Shown piece after piece: positions 1 through 9,036 of a DNA stretch of 64,000 nucleotides. Origin of the DNA: Deltaproteobacteria bacterium (GTDB taxonomy: Bacteria; Myxococcota_C; UBA6777); NCBI GenBank assembly GCA_006226375.1, contig SBHC01000087.1:1-64000 (forward strand), written 5' to 3'. The notes beneath the pieces were generated by a model that was not told the origin of the DNA, ran no database searches, and saw only the letters and a list, made by a program, of their open reading frames with translations. The first letter of the stretch is position 1. Every line of letters begins with the position of its first letter. Made by a program: the position numbers and the translations under genes.

Positions 1-160
1 TAACAGAAGCTGTTTCTTCTATGTGGGAAGGCCGGGTGCCACCATCTTTACTGCCTGCTCAGGATTCTGCTCAAGTAGCTAGCTGAACGCTTACACTTCA
101 CCTTCTCAACATCTGCTCTCTGGCATTCGACTTACGTTTTGGAGCCTCGTTCTTTCGAAC

Positions 161-814
161 TTGTTTATTGGAATTGTTGGAGGGGTTGTCGCTTATTACT
201 CCTATCAATACATCAAGGATGTTGGAGAAGCGACATTGTATCGAAAGCAGGTCATGCACTGGCTGGCGATCCTACCAACCTTAACTCTTGTTCTTACCAT
301 CCATGGGTTTCGGAAGGTCTCTTCTTCTCCGCTCCTGCTCTCCAATGAAGCTGTCTGGCTTCGAAGATTGTTGTCCGCTTCCTTTTTTCTCTTTTTTACA
401 TTCAAATGTTTTCAGCACTTCGACAAGCTCTTTCTCCGTTCTAGCAACGCGTACCTTACGTGGTTCTTGAACAAATCACTGTACTACTTGTGGTGGAGCA
501 TTCTGCTCGGTGGGATGCTTTTTCTCTACAGGGAGTTTCAATCCCGAAAGCATGCATCTGGAGTGTTTTGGTGCAAGGTACTGCTTGGCTTCTCTGCGCT
601 CCTTCTTGTGTACGAATACGCGTACTTTTCCTTGTTTCGAATGATCGTGATTGAGAACAGGGTTTACTCGTTTGCGTATTACGCCGCCATTGTAAAAGTG
701 CTCATCTCTTTGTTGTTTGTTCTGCTGTGGTGGAGGCTGTATTGGCTTTTTGTGGTGGAGGTCAAAGAGTCCGCGTCTCATGAACAAGATGTTTTGGTGG
801 ATGTTTTTGGATAA
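161..814 (+). CDS. Polytopic membrane protein of unknown function
   Basis: Encodes about 217 residues, strongly hydrophobic, with about five probable membrane segments separated by short basic loops (for example around residues 35-48, 72-82, 110-122, 138-155 and 175-197). It ends in a short acidic tail. No catalytic motif is visible and I do not recognise a family. The start is uncertain. TTG at 161 is the first ATG/GTG/TTG in the frame and has no clear ribosome binding site. The same frame stays open upstream to a TAG at 80-82, and bases 131-160 would add Leu-Thr-Phe-Trp-Ser-Leu-Val-Leu, completing a membrane helix, so the true start may be a rarer codon further upstream. The next membrane gene follows 50 bases downstream in the same direction. 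Confidence 0.6.
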   Translation: MFIGIVGGVVAYYSYQYIKDVGEATLYRKQVMHWLAILPTLTLVLTIHGFRKVSSSPLLLSNEAVWLRRLLSASFFLFFTFKCFQHFDKLFLRSSNAYLTWFLNKSLYYLWWSILLGGMLFLYREFQSRKHASGVFWCKVLLGFSALLLVYEYAYFSLFRMIVIENRVYSFAYYAAIVKVLISLLFVLLWWRLYWLFVVEVKESASHEQDVLVDVFG

Positions 815-864
815 ACGAGTCAGGTCTTGTACAAATAGCTCTTTTCCAACAGAAGGACTGAATT

Positions 865-1488
865 GTGAAACAACAGAATACAGATGTTGGCTTTGGAACT
901 CGACTGAAGCTATTGTTTCTTGCAGGTGGTGGGAATCTTGTGAGCGGGATGATTGTAGGCTTTTGCCTTTGTGCATTGCTGCTCTACCAGCAAGCAGGTT
1001 ACTTTCCACAAGGCCGGGACTTGCTTGGCTACCTTGTGTTTGGCGGGTTTGCTCTGGTCATTGTTGGAATCTCCATGAGGGCTTGGTTTCGCGAACGCTC
1101 TCTTCCATCCCAAGAGAAGGCCCCTGGGGCTGTGCTTGCGCCTATCTTCCTTGTTTTGGCTCTCGTTGGTTTTGGGGTAGGTGGATACATGGCTACGTTT
1201 CCCGTTCCCAAGGATATTAAGAACCAAATCGAATGGGACAACAAGAATTGTCTGCATGTTATGGGTGCACAAGCCAAAACGCAGCAAGGCACCTGTCGTG
1301 TGAGTTCTCGTCACTGTCGCAATCAAATCATCTGTGAGCGTCTCTCTGGTGCAGCCCAAGAGCGAAACAGAAAGCGGTGGCCCAAACAACTCAAACGTCC
1401 GAAGACAACGTGTCAAACGGCTCGGCTGTTGTGTGTCATTGATTCATTGCAAGCCAAGGGAGTTTCGCTTTCTGCCCTCAAGCGATAA
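865..1488 (+). CDS. Membrane protein with three helices and a Cys-containing tail
   Basis: GTG start at 865 preceded by AGAAGGA at 851-857. The 207-residue product has about three hydrophobic segments (roughly residues 25-42, 56-73, 87-108). A basic hydrophilic C-terminal domain of about 95 residues follows, with six cysteines (in NC, TC, HC, IC, TC and LC contexts), which suggests disulfides if it lies outside the cytoplasm. No family was recognised. It follows the previous membrane protein by 50 bases and may be co-transcribed with it. The downstream gene is convergent. Confidence 0.65.
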   Translation: MKQQNTDVGFGTRLKLLFLAGGGNLVSGMIVGFCLCALLLYQQAGYFPQGRDLLGYLVFGGFALVIVGISMRAWFRERSLPSQEKAPGAVLAPIFLVLALVGFGVGGYMATFPVPKDIKNQIEWDNKNCLHVMGAQAKTQQGTCRVSSRHCRNQIICERLSGAAQERNRKRWPKQLKRPKTTCQTARLLCVIDSLQAKGVSLSALKR

Positions 1489-1612
1489 CGAATGAACCCT
1501 GTGTCTTGGCATGCGCGATTCAATCTTGTGGAAAAGAGAATACCCAAGAGATGCACAACAAATAAGTACCTGCTTTTGTGGACTCTCTACTCCTGGAGTC
1601 TACGACACTTTT

Positions 1613-2503
1613 CTATTTCAGATGTTTTTGAAAGAAGCCAAGCACCCGGCTGGAAAACGAAGGATGCTTCCACCAGTTGTTGTGTCCATAGCCTTTCTGG
1701 ACCCATAGAGTGGAGTGAGTGGGGTTGGCTTTGTAAAGCTGCTTGGAATGACGGGGGGGAACAGACCAGTCTTTGCTTCCAACAATGAGAAGGATAGGTA
1801 CTTTAAGCTGTTGAAGGCTCTTGAGCGGTGATGTCTCTGCAACCTTGAATTTCCCTTTCTTTTCGGCCAAGCGAAGACCCTTTTCAAAGGAGCGTTGGCT
1901 CATCACAAAGGGCTTGCGGTACATCGCGGCGGAGCGCAACGTTGAGAACGCGTTCATGGTCACTACGGCTTTCACGTTCTTTAACGTGGGAGCGGCTTGC
2001 AGCGCAATGGCTCCCCCTGCCGACCATCCGATGAGGCCCAAAGGTGCGTTAGGGCGGGTGTGTTCTCTGACAAACTTGGCGACGGCAAAGACGTCTTTCT
2101 TCTCGTGGTATCCGTAGGTAAAGAGTGACCTGGAGCTCTCACCATGTCGTCGAAAATCAAACATAGCTACGTTGAAGGAGCCATTGCGATACAAATCCAA
2201 TGCGGTTCCGACTCCTCCCCATCGGCTGTCCCATAGACCATGGCAAATCAGGATGGTACGGCCCTGGCTTTTGGGATGAAGCAACAACCAGCCTTTGATG
2301 GTTAAATTGTCAGACGTCTTGACCGAGATGTCTTTGTAAGGAATGCCCCACTTCTTCGGAGTGTCCTGGTTTTTGTGCTGTGAGGTGCCTGGTTCCAGCA
2401 ACGCTTTGGCTGCCCATGCGGAGAGGTCCATTGAGCGCAGAGTGACGAGGCCCGCTACTACAATCACGATGACTACGAGGAGGAAGGCTCGGATAACTTT
2501 CAT
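1613..2503 (-). CDS. Membrane-anchored alpha/beta hydrolase
   Basis: A 296-residue protein with an N-terminal hydrophobic anchor or uncleaved signal (residues 5-22), then an alpha/beta hydrolase fold. Visible motifs: oxyanion-region CHG at 88-90, the nucleophile elbow G-W-S-A-G-G with Ser161, Asp245 in GSKDWSVP, and His274 in GYGHNNWW, giving a complete Ser-Asp-His triad. It resembles the BEM46/COG1073 type of anchored serine hydrolases, which act on esters or peptide-like substrates; the actual substrate cannot be read from sequence. It is transcribed divergently from the desaturase gene, with 124 bases between the two starts. Confidence 0.85.
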   Translation of the reverse strand: MKVIRAFLLVVIVIVVAGLVTLRSMDLSAWAAKALLEPGTSQHKNQDTPKKWGIPYKDISVKTSDNLTIKGWLLLHPKSQGRTILICHGLWDSRWGGVGTALDLYRNGSFNVAMFDFRRHGESSRSLFTYGYHEKKDVFAVAKFVREHTRPNAPLGLIGWSAGGAIALQAAPTLKNVKAVVTMNAFSTLRSAAMYRKPFVMSQRSFEKGLRLAEKKGKFKVAETSPLKSLQQLKVPILLIVGSKDWSVPPRHSKQLYKANPTHSTLWVQKGYGHNNWWKHPSFSSRVLGFFQKHLK

Positions 2504-2627
2504 GCGGTTGTTTCTCTTGTCAATATGGTTGGATTTCTATTACCATTGCAATGGCTTGTGACGAAGTCAACCAAAGGTACTCCATCTTTTGGTTCCTCGT
2601 CCCTTCTCTGGAGAAGAGAGTACAACC

Positions 2628-3617
2628 ATGGAAACTCCGTACCAACACGTCAAGGATGTTTTGAGTCGTGACGAAATTCGCGAGTTTGTAACTCCCAACA
2701 ACCTACAAGCCATGCGTTCACTTCTCGTAACATGGGGGCTGATTGTTGGCTCCTTTGCGTTGGTCGCGTGGTGGACACATCCTTTGACGATTCTTGTTGC
2801 GTTGGTCATCTTGGGCGGTCGTCAGCTGGGGCTGGCTATCTTGATGCACGATGCTGCTCACCGGGTCTTGTTTCGTCAGCGATGGCTCAATGATAGCTTG
2901 GGCAAGTGGCTCTGCGCTGCGCCCATTTGGCAACGTTTGGGAGACTACCGTACCCATCATCTCGCGCACCATACACACACCGGAACGGACGAGGACCCTG
3001 ATCTGGGACTGTCCGAACCGTTTCCTACCTCCACGTCCTCCATGTTTCGGAAGTTTGCTCGTGACCTCTTTGGGATCAGCGGGCTGAAGCGCATCTATGG
3101 GCTGTTGGCGATGGACCTGGGTTACATCGCGTACACAGCCTCTGTCAAAGTGACTGCGTTGGACCAAACAGGTCGAACCTGGCGAGACAAGTTGACCTCC
3201 TTCGCTTCTCACTTTGCCCCTGTCCTTGTGACCAACCTCGCGATGTGGGGGCTCTTGTTCTCGTTGGGGTTGGGCTGGCTTTACCTGCTCTGGCTCGGCG
3301 CTTATCTCTCAACATTCAGCTTGTTCATCCGGATCCGTTCGTTTGCGGAGCATGCTTGTACGCACGAAGGCTCCAATCTTTTCCTGAACACTCGCACGAC
3401 GTATGCAGGTCCTTTGGCTCGATTGACCGTAGCTCCTCATCAAGTGAACTATCATCTCGAACATCATTTGCTGATGACTGTTCCTCACTACAAACTTCCC
3501 CGTATGCATAAACTGCTCAAACAACGCGGTGCCTTGGAGCAGTCGCCTGTTGCTTCTGGATATTGGCAGGTCATCCGTGAAGTGACTCAAGTTGGGTCAG
3601 CCAACACAACCGGATGA
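2628..3617 (+). CDS. Membrane fatty acid desaturase
   Basis: The ATG at 2628 is chosen over an upstream in-frame TTG at 2589 because GGAGAAGAGAG lies just before it; the product is 329 residues. It carries the three histidine boxes of the membrane di-iron fatty acid desaturase family: HDAAH (74-78), HHLAHH (110-115) and HLEHH (276-280). Hydrophobic helix pairs lie between them (about 33-70 and 205-240). The family introduces double bonds into acyl chains using oxygen and reduced ferredoxin or cytochrome; regiospecificity cannot be told from sequence. The downstream lipoprotein gene starts 13 bases after the stop, so the two are probably co-transcribed. Confidence 0.88.
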   Translation: METPYQHVKDVLSRDEIREFVTPNNLQAMRSLLVTWGLIVGSFALVAWWTHPLTILVALVILGGRQLGLAILMHDAAHRVLFRQRWLNDSLGKWLCAAPIWQRLGDYRTHHLAHHTHTGTDEDPDLGLSEPFPTSTSSMFRKFARDLFGISGLKRIYGLLAMDLGYIAYTASVKVTALDQTGRTWRDKLTSFASHFAPVLVTNLAMWGLLFSLGLGWLYLLWLGAYLSTFSLFIRIRSFAEHACTHEGSNLFLNTRTTYAGPLARLTVAPHQVNYHLEHHLLMTVPHYKLPRMHKLLKQRGALEQSPVASGYWQVIREVTQVGSANTTG

Positions 3618-3630
3618 ATGGAAGAGTTGC

Positions 3631-6087
3631 ATGAATCGTCTCGCTTGCTTTGCGTTCTTCCTGTTCGTTTTGGGTGTTGCCTTTGGGTCATGCTCTCAAC
3701 CTGAGCAGCCTGAACAAGAATCCGTCAACGCTGAACCTGTCACACAACCTGATGCAGCGACCAAGGAAGCTCTTGTTGAACCTGAGAAACCCTCCGTGCT
3801 CCTTTGGCCTTCGACGAAGCCACCGGCTCTGGCTGGAGACTTGTTCGATGAGTTCCCCTGGTTGAAAGAGACGAGCACTTGGTTTTCGCCCGGTTGTGGA
3901 GATGGCCAGCCTTCAGAAGCCCGGAACATGGGCGACTACGCTGTTGGGAATGGCTATAGCTTTTCATTAACGGGTTACGCTTGTCCCCTTCATACGCTGC
4001 ACGCCATGACAGGTCCGACATACCAGAAAGACGGTGGTTTTTTTGCCGACACCTGGATGGAGTTGAGGAACACCACGCAACGTTACAAGGTCGAAAAGGG
4101 CTATCTCCTGCGTGTTCGTCATACCCCCATTCTTGTCACTCAGGAAGACATGGGCCAAGTCTCACTGCAAACCGTAACTTGGGCTCCTATGGGCATCTCA
4201 GGTTCTTCGTTGTTGCAACAACATGTTCTTCTTCGCATGGTCGAAATCAGGAACCAAACAAAGAGTGCGCTGACCTCTCTGAAGCTATCATTTCCGAAAG
4301 CTATCGATAAGCTTCGAAGTCGCCAACGTTCCCTGGTTGTTCTTCGGCCGAATGTTACGGTTTCTGGCGACACTCCTGAGATTGTGTTGGGGGAACTGGC
4401 AGCCGGGAAGTCCGTTCGGGTTGTTCTCGCCTATGTGATGACGAACGGAGAAGAGTCCCTTTCTGAGGTTAAGCAGGCATTGGGTTCTGCGGATGTTGGT
4501 AAGCTGTTGGTGGAAACAAGAGACCATTGGCGGGCCTGGATACGAAAGGCCGCTCGTCTGACAACGCCTGACCCCCGCGTCAACGACCTATACACAGGCA
4601 TGCTTGTCACGACTCTGGTTCAGAGAACCTACAACGGGGCGATCTCCCCCATGTCGCGGTATACCAACTTTTGGACCCGAGACATTGTTGGTCCTGTTCG
4701 GTTCTGGCTTGCCGTTGGTTTGTGGGACGAAGCCAAGGGGCTGTTGGAGTTTTACTACAAAGCAGCCTCTGCCAAAGGGGTGTTGGCGAATTCCTATAGC
4801 CTAACCTTGCCAGACCCCCAACCCAAACCTCCCGATTGGTCGAAGCTTCCAGGCCTGCAAGGACGAACAGCCGCCGAAGCTCCAAGTTATCTTTCTTTGA
4901 TGCACTCCTGGTATCGACTCTTTACAGGAGAGAGTCGCTTGTCTTCGGCTCATTACGATATGCTCCTTCACTCTGTGCTGGGCCAGAACATTGATGCAAA
5001 AGGACAACTTCCTTTCAGTGGAGATGAAACCTTTCGCTCAGCCATGAGCATGACATACGGCTTGCCTCTGGAGCACAAGTACGAAGACTGCTGTGTCTCT
5101 GCCAACTCTTCCATGTTGTTTGTCGCTGCTGCGGAGGCCTTGCGTCAGGAAAGTCGTCTCCTTGGGAAAGACAAAGATGCCGAAGCCTTAAAACAAAAGG
5201 CTGATGTGGTTCGGAGAGCCACAGAGGCTTTCTTTTGGAAGAAGGAAGGCTACTATCTGCCTTTTCTGGACCGAACCCAACCGAAGGAGCATCCGCCGTA
5301 CCCAGATATCTCTACGCAAGCGCTATGGGTGGGGTATCATCAACCCGAGCAAACCCAGGCTTTGGAACACGTCCGTACGATGGTAGAGAAGGTCGGAAAG
5401 CCTGATGGTATGTGGCAACTTCCTGCCGCTGATAGCTACAAAAACTACCTTGGACTGGGTCTCGGGGAAGGGGTTTATACAGGAATGACCCCTGGGTATG
5501 TGTTGTCCAACCTGAGCAAGGTCGAACATCCTACTGCAGCGGATTTGTTTAATGCGCTGCCTCGCATTGTGTCTTCTTCTGGGAATGTTGCAGAGTACCA
5601 AGTGTACAGTGATCATTCGGCGTTCCAGTTCCTTTATGATCAAAGTGGGAGACAAAGTGGAGACACCACCGCGCGATTCCGTCCGTGGGAAGGTGGCATT
5701 CTCATGGAAGCGATGGTGCACTTCTTGACTGGGTTTGCTCCTACCGCTACGGGCGACAGCTTTGTGCTGGTTCCTCGTTTGCCAAACCATTGGCCTTCGA
5801 TGAAGTGGGAAGGTTTGCGTTTTCAAACGTCTACCTTTGACCTCTCGATGGAAGAGCAAGACTCAGTACTTACCATCAAGCTTTCGACCTCATCCACAAA
5901 GCCATTGGCGGTTCAGCTTCAAATTCCGTTGGGGACAAAAGAGGCGAAGAGTGTGCAAGTCAACCAGGTGATCTTCACGTATGAGAAGCTTGTGCAATGG
6001 AAACCCTTTGGGCACACACGTCTACAATTCCCAACACAATCGGTCTCTCAAACCAAGCCTTTGGAGGTCTCTATCACCTACAAGTAG
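3631..6087 (+). CDS. Lipoprotein with six-hairpin glycosidase-like catalytic domain
   Basis: The ATG at 3631 with GGAAGAG upstream gives 818 residues and a clean lipoprotein signal (hydrophobic stretch, then G-S-C with Cys20). A longer in-frame start at 3592 would overlap the desaturase. An N-terminal beta-rich region (about 50-300) precedes a helical region with WTRD at 348-351, aromatic patches and a PFSGDE stretch. This is typical of (alpha/alpha)6-barrel glycosidases such as the GH37/GH63/GH100-type enzymes. A C-terminal beta-rich region closes the protein. It is probably an outer-membrane or periplasmic glycoside hydrolase; substrate and exact family are unknown. Confidence 0.72.
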   Translation: MNRLACFAFFLFVLGVAFGSCSQPEQPEQESVNAEPVTQPDAATKEALVEPEKPSVLLWPSTKPPALAGDLFDEFPWLKETSTWFSPGCGDGQPSEARNMGDYAVGNGYSFSLTGYACPLHTLHAMTGPTYQKDGGFFADTWMELRNTTQRYKVEKGYLLRVRHTPILVTQEDMGQVSLQTVTWAPMGISGSSLLQQHVLLRMVEIRNQTKSALTSLKLSFPKAIDKLRSRQRSLVVLRPNVTVSGDTPEIVLGELAAGKSVRVVLAYVMTNGEESLSEVKQALGSADVGKLLVETRDHWRAWIRKAARLTTPDPRVNDLYTGMLVTTLVQRTYNGAISPMSRYTNFWTRDIVGPVRFWLAVGLWDEAKGLLEFYYKAASAKGVLANSYSLTLPDPQPKPPDWSKLPGLQGRTAAEAPSYLSLMHSWYRLFTGESRLSSAHYDMLLHSVLGQNIDAKGQLPFSGDETFRSAMSMTYGLPLEHKYEDCCVSANSSMLFVAAAEALRQESRLLGKDKDAEALKQKADVVRRATEAFFWKKEGYYLPFLDRTQPKEHPPYPDISTQALWVGYHQPEQTQALEHVRTMVEKVGKPDGMWQLPAADSYKNYLGLGLGEGVYTGMTPGYVLSNLSKVEHPTAADLFNALPRIVSSSGNVAEYQVYSDHSAFQFLYDQSGRQSGDTTARFRPWEGGILMEAMVHFLTGFAPTATGDSFVLVPRLPNHWPSMKWEGLRFQTSTFDLSMEEQDSVLTIKLSTSSTKPLAVQLQIPLGTKEAKSVQVNQVIFTYEKLVQWKPFGHTRLQFPTQSVSQTKPLEVSITYK

Positions 6088-6253
6088 TGAATTCGATTGC
6101 CGAATGACCCTTTGAAATAATGTAGATGTAGGGGGTGTTGATAAAGGTTGTCGACTTCCGAATTCTATCTTCTGGTGGTAGGTCGACGAGACTGTGGGGT
6201 CTCTCATCGTGGTGGGTATTGTGGGCAAGACTGCTCTTGGAAGGGGTTAGGTT

Positions 6254-7183
6254 ATGTTGTTTCTTTCTCGCGTTGCGTTCTTGTGTTTCGTTCTCGTTCT
6301 TACTTGCGGTATCCAACCTGTCCTGGCGCAAAGCAAAGCCACACCCAAGACAGCCAGCCCAAAGGAAGAGCCAGCAGCTCCAGCTAAGCCGGCGAAGAAG
6401 CCCAAGCCGTGGGTCTTGAATCATCCTGACAATCCTGTCTGGCTTTCTGCTTCCGTGGAGGCTGGCTTTCTCGCCATCATCGATCACAAGATTCAACTGG
6501 GACAGCAGGGCTCTGTGTTTGATTACATTCGAGACGGTGGGCAGGACAACCTCTTCTTGTTCTTGCGACTGAGCGCAGATGTTACGCTGTTCAAACAGCA
6601 CACCCTTGTCTTTCTGTACCAACCCTTTGATATTCGTTCACAAACGATTCTGCGCGAGCAACTCCGTCAGGATATGGCAACCTTTGAGCAGGGAGATGCT
6701 GTTAACTTCCGCTATGGGTTCGACTTCTACCGTGTCAGCTATGTGTATGACATCTTCCCTGCCAAAGACATGGAGCTCTCGTTTGGTTTGTCGCTCCAGA
6801 TTCGGAACGCCACCATCGTGTTCTCGAATGTTTCGGGTACGAAGCGGTCGTATCGCAACGACATCGGGCCTGTGCCCATCATCAAAACCCGCGGTTACTT
6901 CTCGCTCCCTCATCGTGTTTGGATTGGGTTTGAGATCGATGGATTCTATGCACCCATTAGCATCCTTAATGGAAGCGACAGCGAAGTCGTAGGAGCGATT
7001 TTGGATGCTTCGGTGCGGGTGGGTTACAAGATTCATCCCATGATGGATCTCTACTTAAACATTCGTTACATCGGTGGAGGAGGGGTCGGAACTTCCACCA
7101 AGCCTGCTGAACCCGGCTCCGACGGGTTTGTCGAAAACTGGCTCCATACCATGAGCTTCTCTCTCGGCGTAGCGCTGCGGTAA
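6254..7183 (+). CDS. Exported outer-membrane-like protein
   Basis: ATG at 6254 with GGAAGGGG upstream. The 309-residue product has a signal peptide (about residues 1-24, ending A-L-A-Q type: V-L-A/Q-S), then a Lys/Pro/Ala linker (25-50). About 250 residues follow with the alternating hydrophobic/polar pattern and aromatic girdles of a beta-barrel, including several Tyr/Phe-rich strands such as VWIGFEIDGFYAPI. No family was recognised, and there are no catalytic motifs. The 166-base upstream gap contains an inverted repeat GAGAC-6-GTCTC at 6188-6203, of unknown role. The gene stands alone and is convergent with the amidohydrolase. Confidence 0.68.
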   Translation: MLFLSRVAFLCFVLVLTCGIQPVLAQSKATPKTASPKEEPAAPAKPAKKPKPWVLNHPDNPVWLSASVEAGFLAIIDHKIQLGQQGSVFDYIRDGGQDNLFLFLRLSADVTLFKQHTLVFLYQPFDIRSQTILREQLRQDMATFEQGDAVNFRYGFDFYRVSYVYDIFPAKDMELSFGLSLQIRNATIVFSNVSGTKRSYRNDIGPVPIIKTRGYFSLPHRVWIGFEIDGFYAPISILNGSDSEVVGAILDASVRVGYKIHPMMDLYLNIRYIGGGGVGTSTKPAEPGSDGFVENWLHTMSFSLGVALR

Positions 7184-7218
7184 CGTTCGTTGTTTTCGCG
7201 TCGTTTTCTGCCCAGCTT

Positions 7219-8994
7219 TTAGTGGTGGTGGTGATGATGATGGTGTGAGGTTGGACGTGAAGTAGGGAGGTCACTGCGACCTGCCTCGTAGCGTTGTTGA
7301 AAAAGAACCTTGCCGTGAACAATGGTCCTTAGCACCTGGGTTTGAAGAATTTGCTTGGCGGGAATTTTGGTGATGTCATGAGATAGCACTGTGAAGTCTG
7401 CAAGCTTGCCTACACTAATCGACCCTTTTTGATGTTCTTCAAATGCGCCATAGGCAGCGTCGATCGTGTAGGATCGAAGGGCTTGCATACGGGTCATTCG
7501 CTCGCTGGGATTCCAACCTTGTGTGGGCTTGCCATCGTGGTTCTGTCGAGTAACGGCTGCGTAATAGCCCCACAGCGGACGGACAGACTCAACCGGTGCG
7601 TCAGATCCGCTGACGATTCGGGCACCGGAACGAAGCAAAGACTGCCATACATAGGCACCTTCTTGTGTGCGCTTGGCTCCGATCCGACGAGGAACCCAAG
7701 GCATATCGGAGGTACAGTGGGTGGGTTGCATGGATGCAATCACGCCAAGCTTTCCGAAGCGAGGGATGTCCTTGGCATCCAAGATCTGAGCATGTTCGAT
7801 GCGGAACCGAGGAGACGCATCGGGCTGTGTGGTTCGAAACGCTCGCTCATAAGCATTGAGGACCACCCGGTTGGTTCGGTCCCCAATCGCATGGGTGTTG
7901 ACTTGAAATCCCTTGCGAATTGCACGAACCGACAGCTTGTAAATCTGCTGCTCTGACATGCGAAGCAGCCCGGTTTGTTTTGGTTTGTCGGAGTATGGCT
8001 CCAGCAACGCGGCACCCCGTGAACCCAACGCTCCATCGGCCATCAACTTGAGCGAGCGAAGGGTGAGGTGGCCATCGCCCAAGCCGATCTCAGGTCCTCG
8101 TGCCAGGGAGGCCTTGACCAGGGCTGTGTCTCCTGCGCTGATCATGACATACATCCGTAAGGTTAGCTTCCCTTCACGCAGCAGTTCTTTGTACAGTGAG
8201 ACTGTGTTGCCCGAGACGCCTGCGTCATGAAAGCTTGTTATCCCGGCCGCATGACTCTCTTGGATGGCCAACTCCATCGCCTTCTTGCGATAGGCGCGGC
8301 TTGGTGGAGGGATTTGTTTGTAGACGGGACCCATCGCTGCATCCACCAGGATTCCTGTGGGTTGACCTTTCCCATCCTTGAGAATGGCGCCTCCCTTGGG
8401 TGCCTTCGACTTGGAATGAATGCCCGCGAGGGTCATGGCTTTTTGGTTCACCCAGGCTGCGTGGCCGTCGACTCTCGACAGATACACCGGATGCTTGGGC
8501 GAGATCGTTGAGAGCTTGCTGTGGTGGGGGAAACGTTGGGAGGGCCACTTGTTTTGGTCCCAACCCCGTCCAACAATCCAGGTACCAGGAGGAAGTTGCT
8601 TCACGCGTTGTTGGACCATCCGGATGACGTCTTCTGCGCTCTTCGCTTCGGAGAGGTTGAGCCGCATCCTGGACATTCCCAACCCGGTTAAGTGGCCATG
8701 CCCTTCTATCCATCCTGGTACGACGGTGGCTCCTTTCAGATCGAGGACTTTGGTCTTCGCCCGGATGTACTTTTGGATCGATGCGTTGGAGCCAACAGCC
8801 AGGATTCGACCACCACGCACAGCGACAGCCTGCGCTCTGGGAAGGGAAGGGTCCACTGTGATGACGTTTGCATTTTTGAGGACCAATGTCGCAACTGGCT
8901 TTGGCGATGGCTTGGAAGGGGAGGCTCCCAGCACCAGGGCAGAGAGACCAAAGCACAAGAGCACAGCGAACAGGTGATGAAGGCGGTGGGTCAT
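7219..8994 (-). CDS. Exported amidohydrolase (Amidohydro_3, YtcJ type) with native His8 tail
   Basis: A 591-residue protein with an N-terminal signal peptide (about 1-24), then an amidohydrolase of the COG1574/Amidohydro_3 class. Visible motifs: metal-binding HGH at 99-101 (in WIEGHGH), HAIGDR in the middle, HAQ, and GSDAPVES near the C-terminal third. The family hydrolyses C-N bonds in a TIM barrel with one or two metals; the substrate is unknown. The protein ends with eight consecutive histidines (codons at 7222-7245, mixed CAC and CAT) after a Pro/Thr/Ser/Arg linker. The nitroreductase-like gene lies 42 bases upstream on the same strand, so the two are probably an operon. Confidence 0.85.
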   Translation of the reverse strand: MTHRLHHLFAVLLCFGLSALVLGASPSKPSPKPVATLVLKNANVITVDPSLPRAQAVAVRGGRILAVGSNASIQKYIRAKTKVLDLKGATVVPGWIEGHGHLTGLGMSRMRLNLSEAKSAEDVIRMVQQRVKQLPPGTWIVGRGWDQNKWPSQRFPHHSKLSTISPKHPVYLSRVDGHAAWVNQKAMTLAGIHSKSKAPKGGAILKDGKGQPTGILVDAAMGPVYKQIPPPSRAYRKKAMELAIQESHAAGITSFHDAGVSGNTVSLYKELLREGKLTLRMYVMISAGDTALVKASLARGPEIGLGDGHLTLRSLKLMADGALGSRGAALLEPYSDKPKQTGLLRMSEQQIYKLSVRAIRKGFQVNTHAIGDRTNRVVLNAYERAFRTTQPDASPRFRIEHAQILDAKDIPRFGKLGVIASMQPTHCTSDMPWVPRRIGAKRTQEGAYVWQSLLRSGARIVSGSDAPVESVRPLWGYYAAVTRQNHDGKPTQGWNPSERMTRMQALRSYTIDAAYGAFEEHQKGSISVGKLADFTVLSHDITKIPAKQILQTQVLRTIVHGKVLFQQRYEAGRSDLPTSRPTSHHHHHHHH

Positions 8995-9036
8995 CTGATG
9001 TTATCCAGATTGCAGAGGTGGAAGTGTGGAGACGAT

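Noticed and set aside
476-1009. Antisense frame over the first two membrane protein genes
   Set aside because: It is polar and Gln/Ser/His-rich, and opposes two protein-like hydrophobic frames.
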